A stretch of 64,000 bases of DNA from Hyphomicrobiales bacterium (GTDB taxonomy: Bacteria > Pseudomonadota > Alphaproteobacteria > Rhizobiales > Ancalomicrobiaceae): NCBI GenBank assembly GCA_021286855.1, contig JAJTBO010000010.1:1-64000 (forward strand). The letters run 5' to 3'. Shown piece by piece: positions 1-7,665 of this stretch. Position numbers and translations under genes: made by a program. The notes under the pieces are model-generated. The model ran no database searches. It saw only the letters and a list, made by a program, of their open reading frames with translations, and was not told the origin of the DNA. The number at the start of each line of letters is the position of its first letter. The first letter of the stretch is position 1.

Positions 1-55
1 CGATCGTGCCGATGTTGCAGTGCGGCTTCGTGCGTTCGAATTTCTCTTTGGCCAT
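1..55 (-). CDS. tuf: Elongation factor Tu, N-terminal fragment (partial)
   Basis: Only the first 18 codons are in the window, read on the minus strand from the ATG at 55. They give MAKEKFERTKPHCNIGTI, the highly conserved EF-Tu amino terminus just before the G1 GTP-binding loop. EF-Tu delivers aminoacyl-tRNA to the ribosome as a GTPase. The gene lies directly downstream of tRNA-Tyr and tRNA-Gly on the same strand, an arrangement like the tyrU-glyT-tufB region of enterobacteria, so the tRNAs and tuf are probably co-transcribed. The rest of the gene lies beyond position 1. Confidence 0.95.
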   Translation of the reverse strand, partial: MAKEKFERTKPHCNIGTI

Positions 56-301
56 ATCCCTGTTCCTTGCCCTTCGAAGGCTGGTGTGCCGAGACGTCGA
101 TGGAGGACGCAGCGTCGCGCTCTCGCGCCGGCTTCGTCCGAGTTGGGCGATCCGATAGGGGTTTTCGCGACGCGGTTCAAGAGGCTTTTTTCATCGCCCA
201 CCGGAGAAGCGGGCTCCGGCCCCAAGTCGCTTGCGCGCAGAGGCGGCGAAGCAACCCTATGCGGGGCCGCGGTCGACGCCGGACGAAGATGGAGAAGAGA
301 T

Positions 302-375
302 TGGAGCGGGTAGCGGGAATCGAACCCGCGTATTCAGCTTGGAAGGCTGCTGCTCTACCATTGAGCTATACCCGC
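302..375 (-). tRNA. tRNA-Gly (anticodon TCC)
   Basis: The minus strand folds as a complete cloverleaf beginning GCGGGTATAGCTC, with the anticodon loop CTTCCAA (TCC), a TTCGATTCC T-loop, and an encoded 3' CCA. The acceptor stem GCGGGTA/TACCCGC pairs fully. It reads Gly codons GGA and GGG. It lies between tRNA-Tyr and tuf. Confidence 0.97.
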
Positions 376-411
376 GCGCGCCGACCGGGGCGGGTTCGCT
401 CGGGCTCGAAG

Positions 412-496
412 TGGTGGGGGAAGTAGGACTCGAACCTACGAAGGCTTAGCCAGCGGATTTACAGTCCGCCCCCTTTGCCGCTCGGGACATTCCCCC
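412..496 (-). tRNA. tRNA-Tyr (anticodon GTA)
   Basis: This is a long-variable-arm tRNA on the minus strand, beginning GGGGGAATGTCCCGAG. The anticodon loop is ACTGTAAAT (GTA), the T-loop is GTTCGAGTC, and the 3' CCA is encoded. The 85-nt length fits the class II tRNA-Tyr of bacteria. It is upstream of tRNA-Gly and tuf on the same strand. Confidence 0.97.
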
Positions 497-734
497 AACT
501 CTCCGACCGTGCCCGTCACCGGGCCGGACGAACCGACGTCTCCCGCCCCGAGGGGCCGGAGAGCCGTTGCGGGCGCCGTTATGGCGAGACGGGGCCGACC
601 TGTCAACGCCCGTCGCGCGTCTTTTCACCGGCGAAGCGGGGCCGCCCTTCCCCACCCTTCGGCGGGATGCGTTGCGCGGCGGCGCGGAAGCGGGCAAAAG
701 GAGCCGACTTCCTCCCCAATCGGAACGCCTTTCC

Positions 735-1553
735 ATGTCCGACACCGATTCTCCGCGCCGCATCGCCAAGGCCGGTCGCCATCCGACCCGGCCGCCGGTC
801 CATCAGCGGCGGCGGGGACGCGAGGGATCGGGCGCGCCGGACGGCCGCGTCTTCCTCTACGGGCTGCACACGGTGGAGACGGCGCTGGCCAATCCGGCGC
901 GGGTGATCCACGCGATCTACGCCACCCGCAACGCGCTTTCCCGGCTGGAGGAGCGGGGCGTCGTCTTTCCCGTGCCGCCACAGGTGGTCGATCCGAAGTG
1001 GATCGACGCGCGGGTCGGCGAGGACGCGGTGCATCAGGGCGTGCTGGTCGAGACGCGGCCGCTGGAAGCGGTGGAATTGACCGATCTCGGCCGGGCGCGG
1101 CTGGTCCTCGCCCTCGATCAGGTGACCGATCCGCACAACGTCGGGGCGATCGTGCGCTCGGCGGTGGCGCTCGGGGCGGACGCGCTGTTGACCACCACCC
1201 GCCACAGCGCGGCGGAGAGCGGCGTGCTCGCCAAGGCGGCGTCGGGCGGGCTCGATCTCGTGACCCACATCGAAGTCGTCAACCTCGCCCGGGCGCTGAC
1301 CACGCTGCGCAAGGAGGGCTTCACGGTCGTCGGGCTCGACAGCGAGGGGCCGGCGACGCTCGAGGAGACGCCGGTCGGCCGCCGCACCGTGCTGGTGCTC
1401 GGGGCGGAGGGCAAGGGGCTGCGCCCGGTGACGCGCGAGGCCTGCGACCACCTGGCGCGGATCGACGTGCCGGGACAGATCAAGTCGCTCAACGTCTCGA
1501 ACGCGGCGGTGTTGTCGCTCTACGTCGTCGGCAAGAAGCAGACGCAGGGCTGA
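735..1553 (+). CDS. rlmB: 23S rRNA (guanosine-2'-O-)-methyltransferase RlmB, TrmH/SpoU family
   Basis: The 272-residue protein is a SpoU/TrmH-family SAM-dependent RNA 2'-O-ribose methyltransferase. RlmB methylates a conserved guanosine of 23S rRNA. The N-terminal third (VFLYGLHTVETALANPARVI) is the RNA-binding substrate domain. The C-terminal knotted domain has all three SpoU motifs: LDQVTDPHNVGAIVRSA, LGAEGKGLR and IKSLNVSNAAVLSLY. The ATG at 735 is chosen because it gives the usual short basic leader; an upstream in-frame ATG at 567 would add 56 residues of poor-quality sequence. tRNA-Thr follows directly. The TrmH fold is certain; the exact rRNA target is inferred. Confidence 0.9.
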   Translation: MSDTDSPRRIAKAGRHPTRPPVHQRRRGREGSGAPDGRVFLYGLHTVETALANPARVIHAIYATRNALSRLEERGVVFPVPPQVVDPKWIDARVGEDAVHQGVLVETRPLEAVELTDLGRARLVLALDQVTDPHNVGAIVRSAVALGADALLTTTRHSAAESGVLAKAASGGLDLVTHIEVVNLARALTTLRKEGFTVVGLDSEGPATLEETPVGRRTVLVLGAEGKGLRPVTREACDHLARIDVPGQIKSLNVSNAAVLSLYVVGKKQTQG

Positions 1554-1605
1554 GCCGGATCTCGCCCTTTGCGCGATCGGCGGCGCATGTTATCTCCGCG
1601 CGCGG

Positions 1606-1680
<75 letters not shown>

Positions 1681-1839
1681 ACCCTCCGCCCGCCCTCGCC
1701 TTTCCGTATTCGAGGACGCGGCGAACCGAGCGATGAAGACGGGCGGATCGTGCGATCCGTCGACCGGCCCGACTACCGGTGGGCGCCCTGCGCCGGCTCG
1801 GGCCACGGGCGGGGCCGACGCAGCGAGGGAGATCCGCAG

Positions 1840-2505
1840 ATGATCGATCGACGAGGCTTCTTCGCGGGCGCTCTCACCCTGGCGACCACCGCGATCGCGC
1901 GCCCCTCGCAGGCCGAGACGATCGCGGGCCTCGCGGCGGCGGACGGCTCGCCGATGCGCAACGTCGTGTTGACGGACCGGGAGGGGATCTCGCGGGCGCA
2001 GGGCCTCACGCGCTTCGGCCCGGCCGACGCGGACGTCGTGGTCGTCGAGGCCTTCGACTACAATTGCGGCTATTGCCGAAACGCGGGGCGTGAGCTCGAC
2101 GAGCTGGCCCGCGCCGACGACGGTCTCGCGCTCGTGCTCTTTCACCTGCCGATCCTCGGGCCGGGCTCCGTCGAGGCGGCGCAGCTTCATGCCGCCGTCG
2201 TCCGCCGGCATGGGATCGACGGCGCGCGCGCCCTGCACGCCGCCTTGCTCCAGGCGCGCGGCAAGGTCGACGGGGCGAAGGCGCAGGCGCTGGCGAGCTC
2301 GCTCGGGCTGGAGGTGGGCGAGGAGGAGATCGCGGCGGCGCGGCAAGAAGTCGCCGGCCAGCGCGCGCTCGCCGGACGGCTCGGCCTCCTGTACACCCCG
2401 ACGTTCGTGATCGGAGACGTGGCCTTCATCGGTTGGCCGGGACGGCCGACGCTCGAGCGATTCGCCGCCATGCAGCGACGCTGCGGCCGCATTTCCTGCG
2501 GCTGA
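1840..2505 (+). CDS. DsbA-family exported thioredoxin-fold protein
   Basis: The 221-residue protein begins with a twin-arginine-like leader (MIDRRGFFAG) ending near residue 25, so it is expected in the periplasm. A thioredoxin-fold domain follows, with the redox motif CGYC at Cys76/Cys79 inside FDYNCGYC, and the cis-proline segment TPTFVIGD near the C terminus, as in DsbA/DsbG-like oxidoreductases. The ATG at 1840 has a purine-rich site (GAGGGAG) upstream. It ends 65 nt before the TtrS-like kinase, followed by the sox genes. In other Sox loci a thioredoxin (SoxS or SoxW) keeps the SoxYZ carrier active; an equivalent role here is inference. Confidence 0.85.
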   Translation: MIDRRGFFAGALTLATTAIARPSQAETIAGLAAADGSPMRNVVLTDREGISRAQGLTRFGPADADVVVVEAFDYNCGYCRNAGRELDELARADDGLALVLFHLPILGPGSVEAAQLHAAVVRRHGIDGARALHAALLQARGKVDGAKAQALASSLGLEVGEEEIAAARQEVAGQRALAGRLGLLYTPTFVIGDVAFIGWPGRPTLERFAAMQRRCGRISCG

Positions 2506-2570
2506 ACCGACCGGGCGCGGCGATCGTCGAACGCGTGGACAAATCCGTCGCGGTCGTCCAACGTCGCCAT

Positions 2571-4343
2571 ATGAACCGGTTGAAATGCATCCGTTCGAGC
2601 CTCCGGCGGATGTTCGGCATCGTCGTCGCGCTCTTCGCCGTCGCCGCGCATGCGGCCGACGCGCCACGCCTCTTGCGCATCGGCGTCCTCGCCTATCGCG
2701 GTTCGGAGGATGCCGAACGCACCTTCGAGACGACCGTCGCCCAGCTCGCTCGCGCCCTGCCGCACTACCGCGTCGAGATGATCGCCGGCAGCGCCGCCTT
2801 CCTCACCACGCAGATCGCTCGTGACGAGATCGACTTCGTCGTCACCAACCCCGGCCATTACCTCGAGCTGGCGATCGATTATTCGGCCACCGCCATCGCC
2901 ACCGTGCAGGACATGGACGGCACCTCGGCGTCCGAGGCGGTCGGGGCGACCATTCTGGCGCCGACCAACCTCGGCGAGATCCAGTCGATCGCCGATCTCA
3001 AGGGACGGCGCATCGCCGCCGTCGCGCCCGAGGCCTTCGGGTTTCGCGCGGCGTGGCTCGAATTCCTCGACCGCGGCGTCGACCCCTTCAAGGACGCCCG
3101 GCCGCTCTTCGTCGGCTTTCCGGTCGACGGCGTCGTCGACGCCGTGCGCGCCGGCCGCGCCGACGCCGGCATCGTCCGCTCCTGCCTGCTCGAGAAACTG
3201 ATCGCGGAGGGAAAGGTCAAGCCGGAGGAGTTTCGCGTCGTCGGCCGCCGACCTTCCGGCACGCTGAACTGTCAGGTCTCCACCCGCCTCTATCCCGGCT
3301 GGCCCTTCGTCAAGGTGGCGCAGACCTCGCCGGCGATGGCCCGGCAGGTCGCCGACGCCCTCCTCGCCATGCAGCCGAGCAGCGGCGACATCGTGTGGAG
3401 CGCGCCGGAAAGCTACCACCGCGTCCAGGACCTCTATCGGGCGCTCAAAGTCGGCCCCTACGCGCCGTTCACCCGGCTCGGCATCCTCGATTTCCTATGG
3501 GAATACCGGTGGTGGGGGATCGCCGCGTCGATGGCGGCGCTGTGGTGGCTCGTCCACGTCACTCGGGTCGCCCATCTGCTGCGTCGCCGCACCGCCGAAC
3601 TCCAGGCCGCCCACGAGAAGGCCCGGCTCGAGGCGGAGCGCATGGAGCACACGGTCCGTCTGTCGCTGATGGGGGAGATGGCGAGTTCGCTCGCGCACGA
3701 GATCAACCAGCCGCTCGCCGCGATTCTCTCCTATGCGCGCGGCTGCGAACGACGCCTCGACGCCGGCATCGACCCGGACGGCGTGCGCGAGGGCGTGCGG
3801 CGCATCGCGCTGCAGGCCGAGCGCGCCGGCTCGATGGTCAAACGCATGCGCGACTTCGTACGCAAGACCCCGTCGCGCCAATTGCCGATCGACCCCGCCG
3901 TGATCGTCGCCGACGCCCTCGCCCTCTTCGAGCCGACCGCGGCGGCGCGCGGCGTCACGGTGGAGGCCGATCTCACCGGGCCGCTGCCGATCGTGCGGGC
4001 CGACCGGCTCCAGATCGAGGAGGTGCTGCTCAACCTCCTGCAGAACGCCCTGGAGGCGGCGGCCGGTCGGCCCGATCCCGAGATCGTCCTTTCCGCCCGG
4101 GTCGTCGATCACGCGGTGCTGATCGCGGTGACCGACAACGGCCCCGGCGTGCCGCCGGAGGCGCGCGATTCGCTGTTCGACGCCTTCTTCACCACCAAAC
4201 CGGAGGGGCTCGGGCTCGGTCTGTCGCTCAGCCGCACGATCGCCGAGGCGCACGGCGGGCGTCTCGATCCGGATTTCGACACGCCGGGAGCGACGACCTT
4301 CCGGTTCAGGCTGCCGCTCATCGAAGAGGAAGACCATGTCTGA
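2571..4343 (+). CDS. TtrS-like sensor histidine kinase with PhnD-type periplasmic domain
   Basis: The 590-residue protein has a signal-anchor (residues about 10-25) and then a PhnD/TtrS-type periplasmic binding domain to about 270. A transmembrane helix follows near 314-330 (WWGIAASMAALWWLVHV), then a short coiled coil and the kinase core. The H-box LAHEINQPLAA carries the phospho-accepting His376. The ATPase boxes are present: N-box LNLLQNALEA, G1 VTDNGPGVP, F-box FDAFFTTKP and G2 GLGLGLSLS. This architecture is that of TtrS, the tetrathionate sensor. The ATG at 2571 precedes the hydrophobic leader best. The stop overlaps the response regulator start. No ttrABC genes are seen; the sox genes are adjacent, so a thiosulfate or tetrathionate ligand is inferred. 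Confidence 0.88.
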   Translation: MNRLKCIRSSLRRMFGIVVALFAVAAHAADAPRLLRIGVLAYRGSEDAERTFETTVAQLARALPHYRVEMIAGSAAFLTTQIARDEIDFVVTNPGHYLELAIDYSATAIATVQDMDGTSASEAVGATILAPTNLGEIQSIADLKGRRIAAVAPEAFGFRAAWLEFLDRGVDPFKDARPLFVGFPVDGVVDAVRAGRADAGIVRSCLLEKLIAEGKVKPEEFRVVGRRPSGTLNCQVSTRLYPGWPFVKVAQTSPAMARQVADALLAMQPSSGDIVWSAPESYHRVQDLYRALKVGPYAPFTRLGILDFLWEYRWWGIAASMAALWWLVHVTRVAHLLRRRTAELQAAHEKARLEAERMEHTVRLSLMGEMASSLAHEINQPLAAILSYARGCERRLDAGIDPDGVREGVRRIALQAERAGSMVKRMRDFVRKTPSRQLPIDPAVIVADALALFEPTAAARGVTVEADLTGPLPIVRADRLQIEEVLLNLLQNALEAAAGRPDPEIVLSARVVDHAVLIAVTDNGPGVPPEARDSLFDAFFTTKPEGLGLGLSLSRTIAEAHGGRLDPDFDTPGATTFRFRLPLIEEEDHV

Positions 4344-4950
4344 CGACGCGCCGATCATCTGGGTGGTGGACGACGATCCCGCCGTGCGCGATTCGGTCGG
4401 CTTCCTCGTCGCCTCGCTCGGCTACGCCTACGAAACCTGCACCTCGGCGCGGGAGTTCCTCGAGCGGCTCGACGACGCTCGGCCCTGCTGCGTCGTGCTC
4501 GACGTCCGCCTGCCGGGGCTGTCGGGGCTCGAGCTGCAGGGCGAGCTGCTGCGGCGGGGCTCGACGGTCGGCATCGTCTTCGTCTCCGGTCACGGCGACA
4601 TCCCCAAGGCGGTGCGCGCCGTCCGCCTCGGCGCCTTCGACTTCCTCGAAAAGCCCTTCGACGATCAGATCCTGCTCGATCGCGTCGGCGAAGCGCTCGA
4701 GGCGAGCCGCGAGGCGATCGCCGAGCGGCGACGGCGCGGACTGCTCGAACGCCGCCTCGCCGCCCTCACCGAACGCGAGCGCGAGGTGCTCGCGCGCGTC
4801 GTCGCCGGCAAGACCTCCAAGGCCATCGCGCTCGAACTCGACATCTCCGCCAAGACGGTCGAGAACCACCGCGCCAACCTGATGGCCAAGGCCGGGGTCA
4901 ACTCCGTCGCGCAGTTGATCGCCTGGGCCTCCGACCCGACTGACATCTGA
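4336..4950 (+). CDS. TtrR/FixJ-family response regulator
   Basis: The 204-residue protein has an N-terminal receiver domain (acidic residues in VVDDDP, phospho-acceptor Asp56 in VVLDVRLPG, and the conserved Lys in FLEKPF). A C-terminal LuxR-type helix-turn-helix follows (LTEREREVLARVVAGKTSK, then AKTVENHRANLM). This is the FixJ/TtrR layout. The start ATG at 4336 overlaps the end of the sensor kinase gene by 8 nt, showing translational coupling with its cognate kinase. It lies 328 nt upstream of soxY on the same strand and is the likely activator of the sox genes; that target is an inference from position. Confidence 0.9.
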   Translation: MSDDAPIIWVVDDDPAVRDSVGFLVASLGYAYETCTSAREFLERLDDARPCCVVLDVRLPGLSGLELQGELLRRGSTVGIVFVSGHGDIPKAVRAVRLGAFDFLEKPFDDQILLDRVGEALEASREAIAERRRRGLLERRLAALTEREREVLARVVAGKTSKAIALELDISAKTVENHRANLMAKAGVNSVAQLIAWASDPTDI

Positions 4951-5278
4951 TCCTGGGGTAAAACACCCAGCCGCCCCCGCAACCCTCCCGGATGGGAAAA
5001 TTCCGCCCCCTCGGCGACCATCGCCGCCGTCGGAGAGCCGAGCGGCACGCATCGCTCGGCCCCGCGAGGGAGGGAAGACGGTTTCGGGCAAGGGCGACGG
5101 CGGGCATTCGCCGTCGATCGACGTCGCATGGTCGCGCGCCGCGCGACGACGTGCGGCGCGACGGTCCCCGCGCATCGATCCCGACACACGGCCGAGGCCG
5201 TCTCCTCCCCTCCGCTCCGACCCGGTTCCCCTAGGGCCGGATCACGCATCGAGCGAGGCGAGGAGAGGACGTCGAGAC
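4951..5278 (+). promoter_or_regulatory. Gene-free leader upstream of soxY, probable sox promoter region
   Basis: This 328-nt stretch separates the response regulator from soxY and holds no convincing gene. Just after the regulator stop is an imperfect hairpin or dyad, CTGGGGTAAAACACCCAG (4953-4970), which could be a weak terminator or a regulator site. A short A/T patch, GGGAAAATTCC, follows at 4994-5004. The ribosome site before soxY is GAGGAGAGGA. I could not place a clear -35/-10 pair. That the TtrR-like regulator binds here is a guess from position. Confidence 0.35.
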
Positions 5279-5749
5279 ATGACCGACCAACCCCTGAACA
5301 GGCGCGGATTTCTCGCGCGAGCGGCGAGCTTGGGGCTCACGACGGCGCTGGTGACGACGCTCGCGCCGCGGCTCGCCTTCGCCGAATGGAACAAGGCCGC
5401 CTTCGAAGGCAAGACGCCGGCCGACGCCCTGAAGTCGCTCGGCGTCGCCGACGCCAAGGAGAGCGCCGACATCCAGATCCTGGCCTCCGACATCGCCGAG
5501 AACGGCGCCGTGGTGCCCGTGCAGGCGGTCTCCAAGATCCCCGGCACCACCCAGATCTCGGTGCTGATCGAGAAGAACCCGAGCCCCCTGGCCGCCGTCT
5601 TCGAGATCGGTCCGGACATGCTGCCCGACGTCACCACCCGCGTGAAGATGGGCCAGACCTCGAACGTCGTCGTGCTGGTTCAGGCCGGCGGCAAGCACTT
5701 CACGGCGACCAAGGAAATCAAGGTCACCCTCGGCGGCTGCGGCGGCTGA
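5279..5749 (+). CDS. soxY: Thiosulfate oxidation carrier protein SoxY
   Basis: SoxY is the periplasmic carrier that holds sulfur intermediates covalently on a C-terminal cysteine during thiosulfate oxidation. The 156-residue protein has a twin-arginine leader (NRRGFLARAASLG) cleaved after about LAFA. Its C terminus is the diagnostic GGCGG swinging arm with the carrier Cys. The length matches the family. A strong ribosome site (GAGGAGAGG) precedes the ATG. soxZ follows after 23 nt. Tat export suits a protein moved across the membrane together with its SoxZ partner, which has no leader of its own. Confidence 0.97.
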   Translation: MTDQPLNRRGFLARAASLGLTTALVTTLAPRLAFAEWNKAAFEGKTPADALKSLGVADAKESADIQILASDIAENGAVVPVQAVSKIPGTTQISVLIEKNPSPLAAVFEIGPDMLPDVTTRVKMGQTSNVVVLVQAGGKHFTATKEIKVTLGGCGG

Positions 5750-5772
5750 CATCGGACCGGGAGAACGCGCAC

Positions 5773-6084
5773 ATGGGCAATCCGATGAAGATCCGCGCCA
5801 CCGCCAAGGACGGCGTCACCGAGGTCAAGGTTCTGATGAGCCACGAGATGGAGACCGGCTTCCGCAAGGACTCCTCCGGCAATCCGATCCCGGCGTGGTT
5901 CATCGCCGAGGTGACGGCCAAGCTCGACGGCAAGGACGTGATGAAGGCGCAGTGGGGACCTTCGATCTCGAAGAACCCCTACCTCTCCTTCAAGATCAAG
6001 GGCGGCGCGGCGGGCGGCAAGGTCGCCATCACCTGGGTCGACAGCAAGGGCGACAGCCGCACCGACCAAGCGACGATCGCCTGA
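5773..6084 (+). CDS. soxZ: Thiosulfate oxidation carrier complex protein SoxZ
   Basis: SoxZ forms the heterodimer with SoxY that carries the sulfur substrate between Sox enzymes. The protein is 103 residues, with no signal peptide, as is usual; it is co-exported with SoxY. Family features visible are the start MGNPMKIRATAKDG, the segment LMSHEMETG, and the C-terminal immunoglobulin-like strands ending WVDSKGDSRTDQATIA. The ATG at 5773 is chosen over longer in-frame openings because it starts at the conserved N terminus. It lies between soxY and soxA. Confidence 0.96.
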   Translation: MGNPMKIRATAKDGVTEVKVLMSHEMETGFRKDSSGNPIPAWFIAEVTAKLDGKDVMKAQWGPSISKNPYLSFKIKGGAAGGKVAITWVDSKGDSRTDQATIA

Positions 6085-6146
6085 TCGCCGCACGCGCGAC
6101 GCCCCCTTTTTCCCTTTCGACGATCCCACCGAGGGAGATGCGATCC

Positions 6147-6962
6147 ATGACGGCACACCCCCGCGCCGGCCTCGCCACTCTGCTCCTCGTCGCCGCCGTC
6201 TCGGCCGGCGTCGCCCGAGCCGAGAGCGACGCCACGATCGAAGGCATCGAGAAGTATCGCGAGGCGCTTCGCGACGGCAATCCCGCCGAACTCTTCGAGG
6301 CTCAGGGCGAAGAACTCTGGAAGAAGCCCGCCGGTCCGAAGAGCGTTTCGCTCGAGACGTGCGACCTGGGCATGGGCCCGGGCGTGGTCGCCGGGGCCTA
6401 TGCCCATCTGCCGCGCTATTTCGCCGACACCGACAAGGTCCAGGACGCGGAGAGCCGCATCCTCACCTGCATGGCCACCCTTCAGGGCGTCGACGTCAAG
6501 AAATACGTCGACGCCCGGTGGACGAGCCCGGAGAAGGACGAACTCGTCGCCCTCGCGACCTACGTCTCGGGTCAGTCGAAGGGCGTGAAGGTCGCGGCCT
6601 CGGCGACGCATCCCAAAGAGCGCGCCATGTTCGATCTCGGCAAGCGGATGTTCTACTTCCAGGGCGGGCCGCACGACTTCTCCTGCGCGACCTGCCACGG
6701 GCAGGAAGGCGCGCGCATCCGGCTTCAGGACCTTCCCAACATTCCCACGCAGAAGGGCGCGGCGGCCGGCTGGACCTCGTGGCCGGCCTATCGGGTCAGC
6801 TCCGGGCAGATGTGGAGCATGCAGTGGCGCCTCGCCGACTGCTTCCGCCAGCAGCGTTTCCCCGAGCCGATCTACGGCTCCGACGTCACCGTCGCCCTCT
6901 CGATGTTCATGGCCGCCACCGCCAACGGCGCGACCATGGACACCCCCGGCATCAAGCGGTGA
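6147..6962 (+). CDS. soxA: Sulfur oxidation c-type cytochrome SoxA (mono-haem type)
   Basis: SoxA is the catalytic subunit of the SoxAX cytochrome, which oxidatively joins thiosulfate to the SoxY cysteine. The protein has 271 residues with a Sec signal peptide ending near ARAE (residue 25). A single haem-binding CATCH motif lies at Cys180-His184. Cys232 (LADCFRQQRF) fits the axial cysteine that is modified to persulfide in this family. The N-terminal domain keeps two lone cysteines (Cys72, Cys108) instead of a CXXCH, so haem 1 is missing, as in the mono-haem SoxA type. The ATG at 6147 is preferred to 6138 because GAGGGAG at 6131 is correctly spaced from it. soxX follows after 10 nt. Confidence 0.95.
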   Translation: MTAHPRAGLATLLLVAAVSAGVARAESDATIEGIEKYREALRDGNPAELFEAQGEELWKKPAGPKSVSLETCDLGMGPGVVAGAYAHLPRYFADTDKVQDAESRILTCMATLQGVDVKKYVDARWTSPEKDELVALATYVSGQSKGVKVAASATHPKERAMFDLGKRMFYFQGGPHDFSCATCHGQEGARIRLQDLPNIPTQKGAAAGWTSWPAYRVSSGQMWSMQWRLADCFRQQRFPEPIYGSDVTVALSMFMAATANGATMDTPGIKR

Positions 6963-6972
6963 GGAGAGCTCC

Positions 6973-7614
6973 ATGACGACGAACCTGCGCATCGCCGCCC
7001 TTTCCGCCCTCCTCTTCGCCGCCCCGCTTCCCGCCTTCGCGGCGGAGAGCGCCTGGGGGCCCGGCGCCGACGACGCCGCCTTCGAGGCCATGCTGAAGTC
7101 CGGTTTCCGGGAGAAGGGCATCGTCAAGCTCGACCGTCTGAAGCAGGACGCCACCCAGGCCTTCTGCTCCGATCCGATCAAGAGCAACGCCAAGGACGCC
7201 GCCAAGGCGCGCGCCGAGATCGAGGCCGCCAATCTCGCCGCCGTGAAATGGCCGAGCGACGGCAAGTTCCTCGGCGACTTCAAGGCGGGCGAGAAGATCG
7301 CCCAGTCCGGGCGTGGCCTCACCTCCACCGACAAGGCCGATCAGGTCAACGGCGGCAACTGCTACAACTGCCACCAGATCGACAAGGCCGAGATCTCCTA
7401 CGGCACCATCGGCCCGAGCCTCGTCGGCTACGGCAAGCTGAAGGGAACCTCGGAGGAGGCTCTGAAGACGACCTGGGCCAGGATCTGGAACTCCAAGTCC
7501 TCCAACGCCTGCTCCAACATGCCGCGCGCCGGCCACATGGGCATCCTCGGCGAACAGCAGGTGAAGGACCTCATGGCCCTGCTGCTCGACCCCAACTCGC
7601 CCGTGAACAAGTGA
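6973..7614 (+). CDS. soxX: Sulfur oxidation c-type cytochrome SoxX
   Basis: SoxX is the small cytochrome partner of SoxA that takes electrons from the thiosulfate-SoxY coupling and passes them to a soluble cytochrome c. The protein is 213 residues with a Sec leader ending AFAAE. One haem motif, CYNCH, lies at Cys130-His134, and the axial Met is in NMPRAGHMG (about Met183). An N-terminal extension of about 90 residues before the cytochrome fold, with an unpaired Cys at 65, is longer than in the smallest SoxX proteins. It lies 10 nt after soxA and 51 nt before soxB. Confidence 0.95.
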   Translation: MTTNLRIAALSALLFAAPLPAFAAESAWGPGADDAAFEAMLKSGFREKGIVKLDRLKQDATQAFCSDPIKSNAKDAAKARAEIEAANLAAVKWPSDGKFLGDFKAGEKIAQSGRGLTSTDKADQVNGGNCYNCHQIDKAEISYGTIGPSLVGYGKLKGTSEEALKTTWARIWNSKSSNACSNMPRAGHMGILGEQQVKDLMALLLDPNSPVNK

Positions 7615-7665
7615 AGATCGGCCGAGGGCGCGCATGCGCGCCCCGCCAAGGTGGAGCGAGGCGTC

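Noticed and set aside
2571-4950. Phosphonate uptake or sensing because of the PhnD-type domain
   Set aside because: The fusion to a histidine kinase core and the overlapping FixJ-type regulator fit TtrSR; no phn genes are near.
4994-5004. GGGAAAATTCC as a palindromic regulator site before soxY
   Set aside because: The reverse complement differs at central bases, so it is not a true palindrome.
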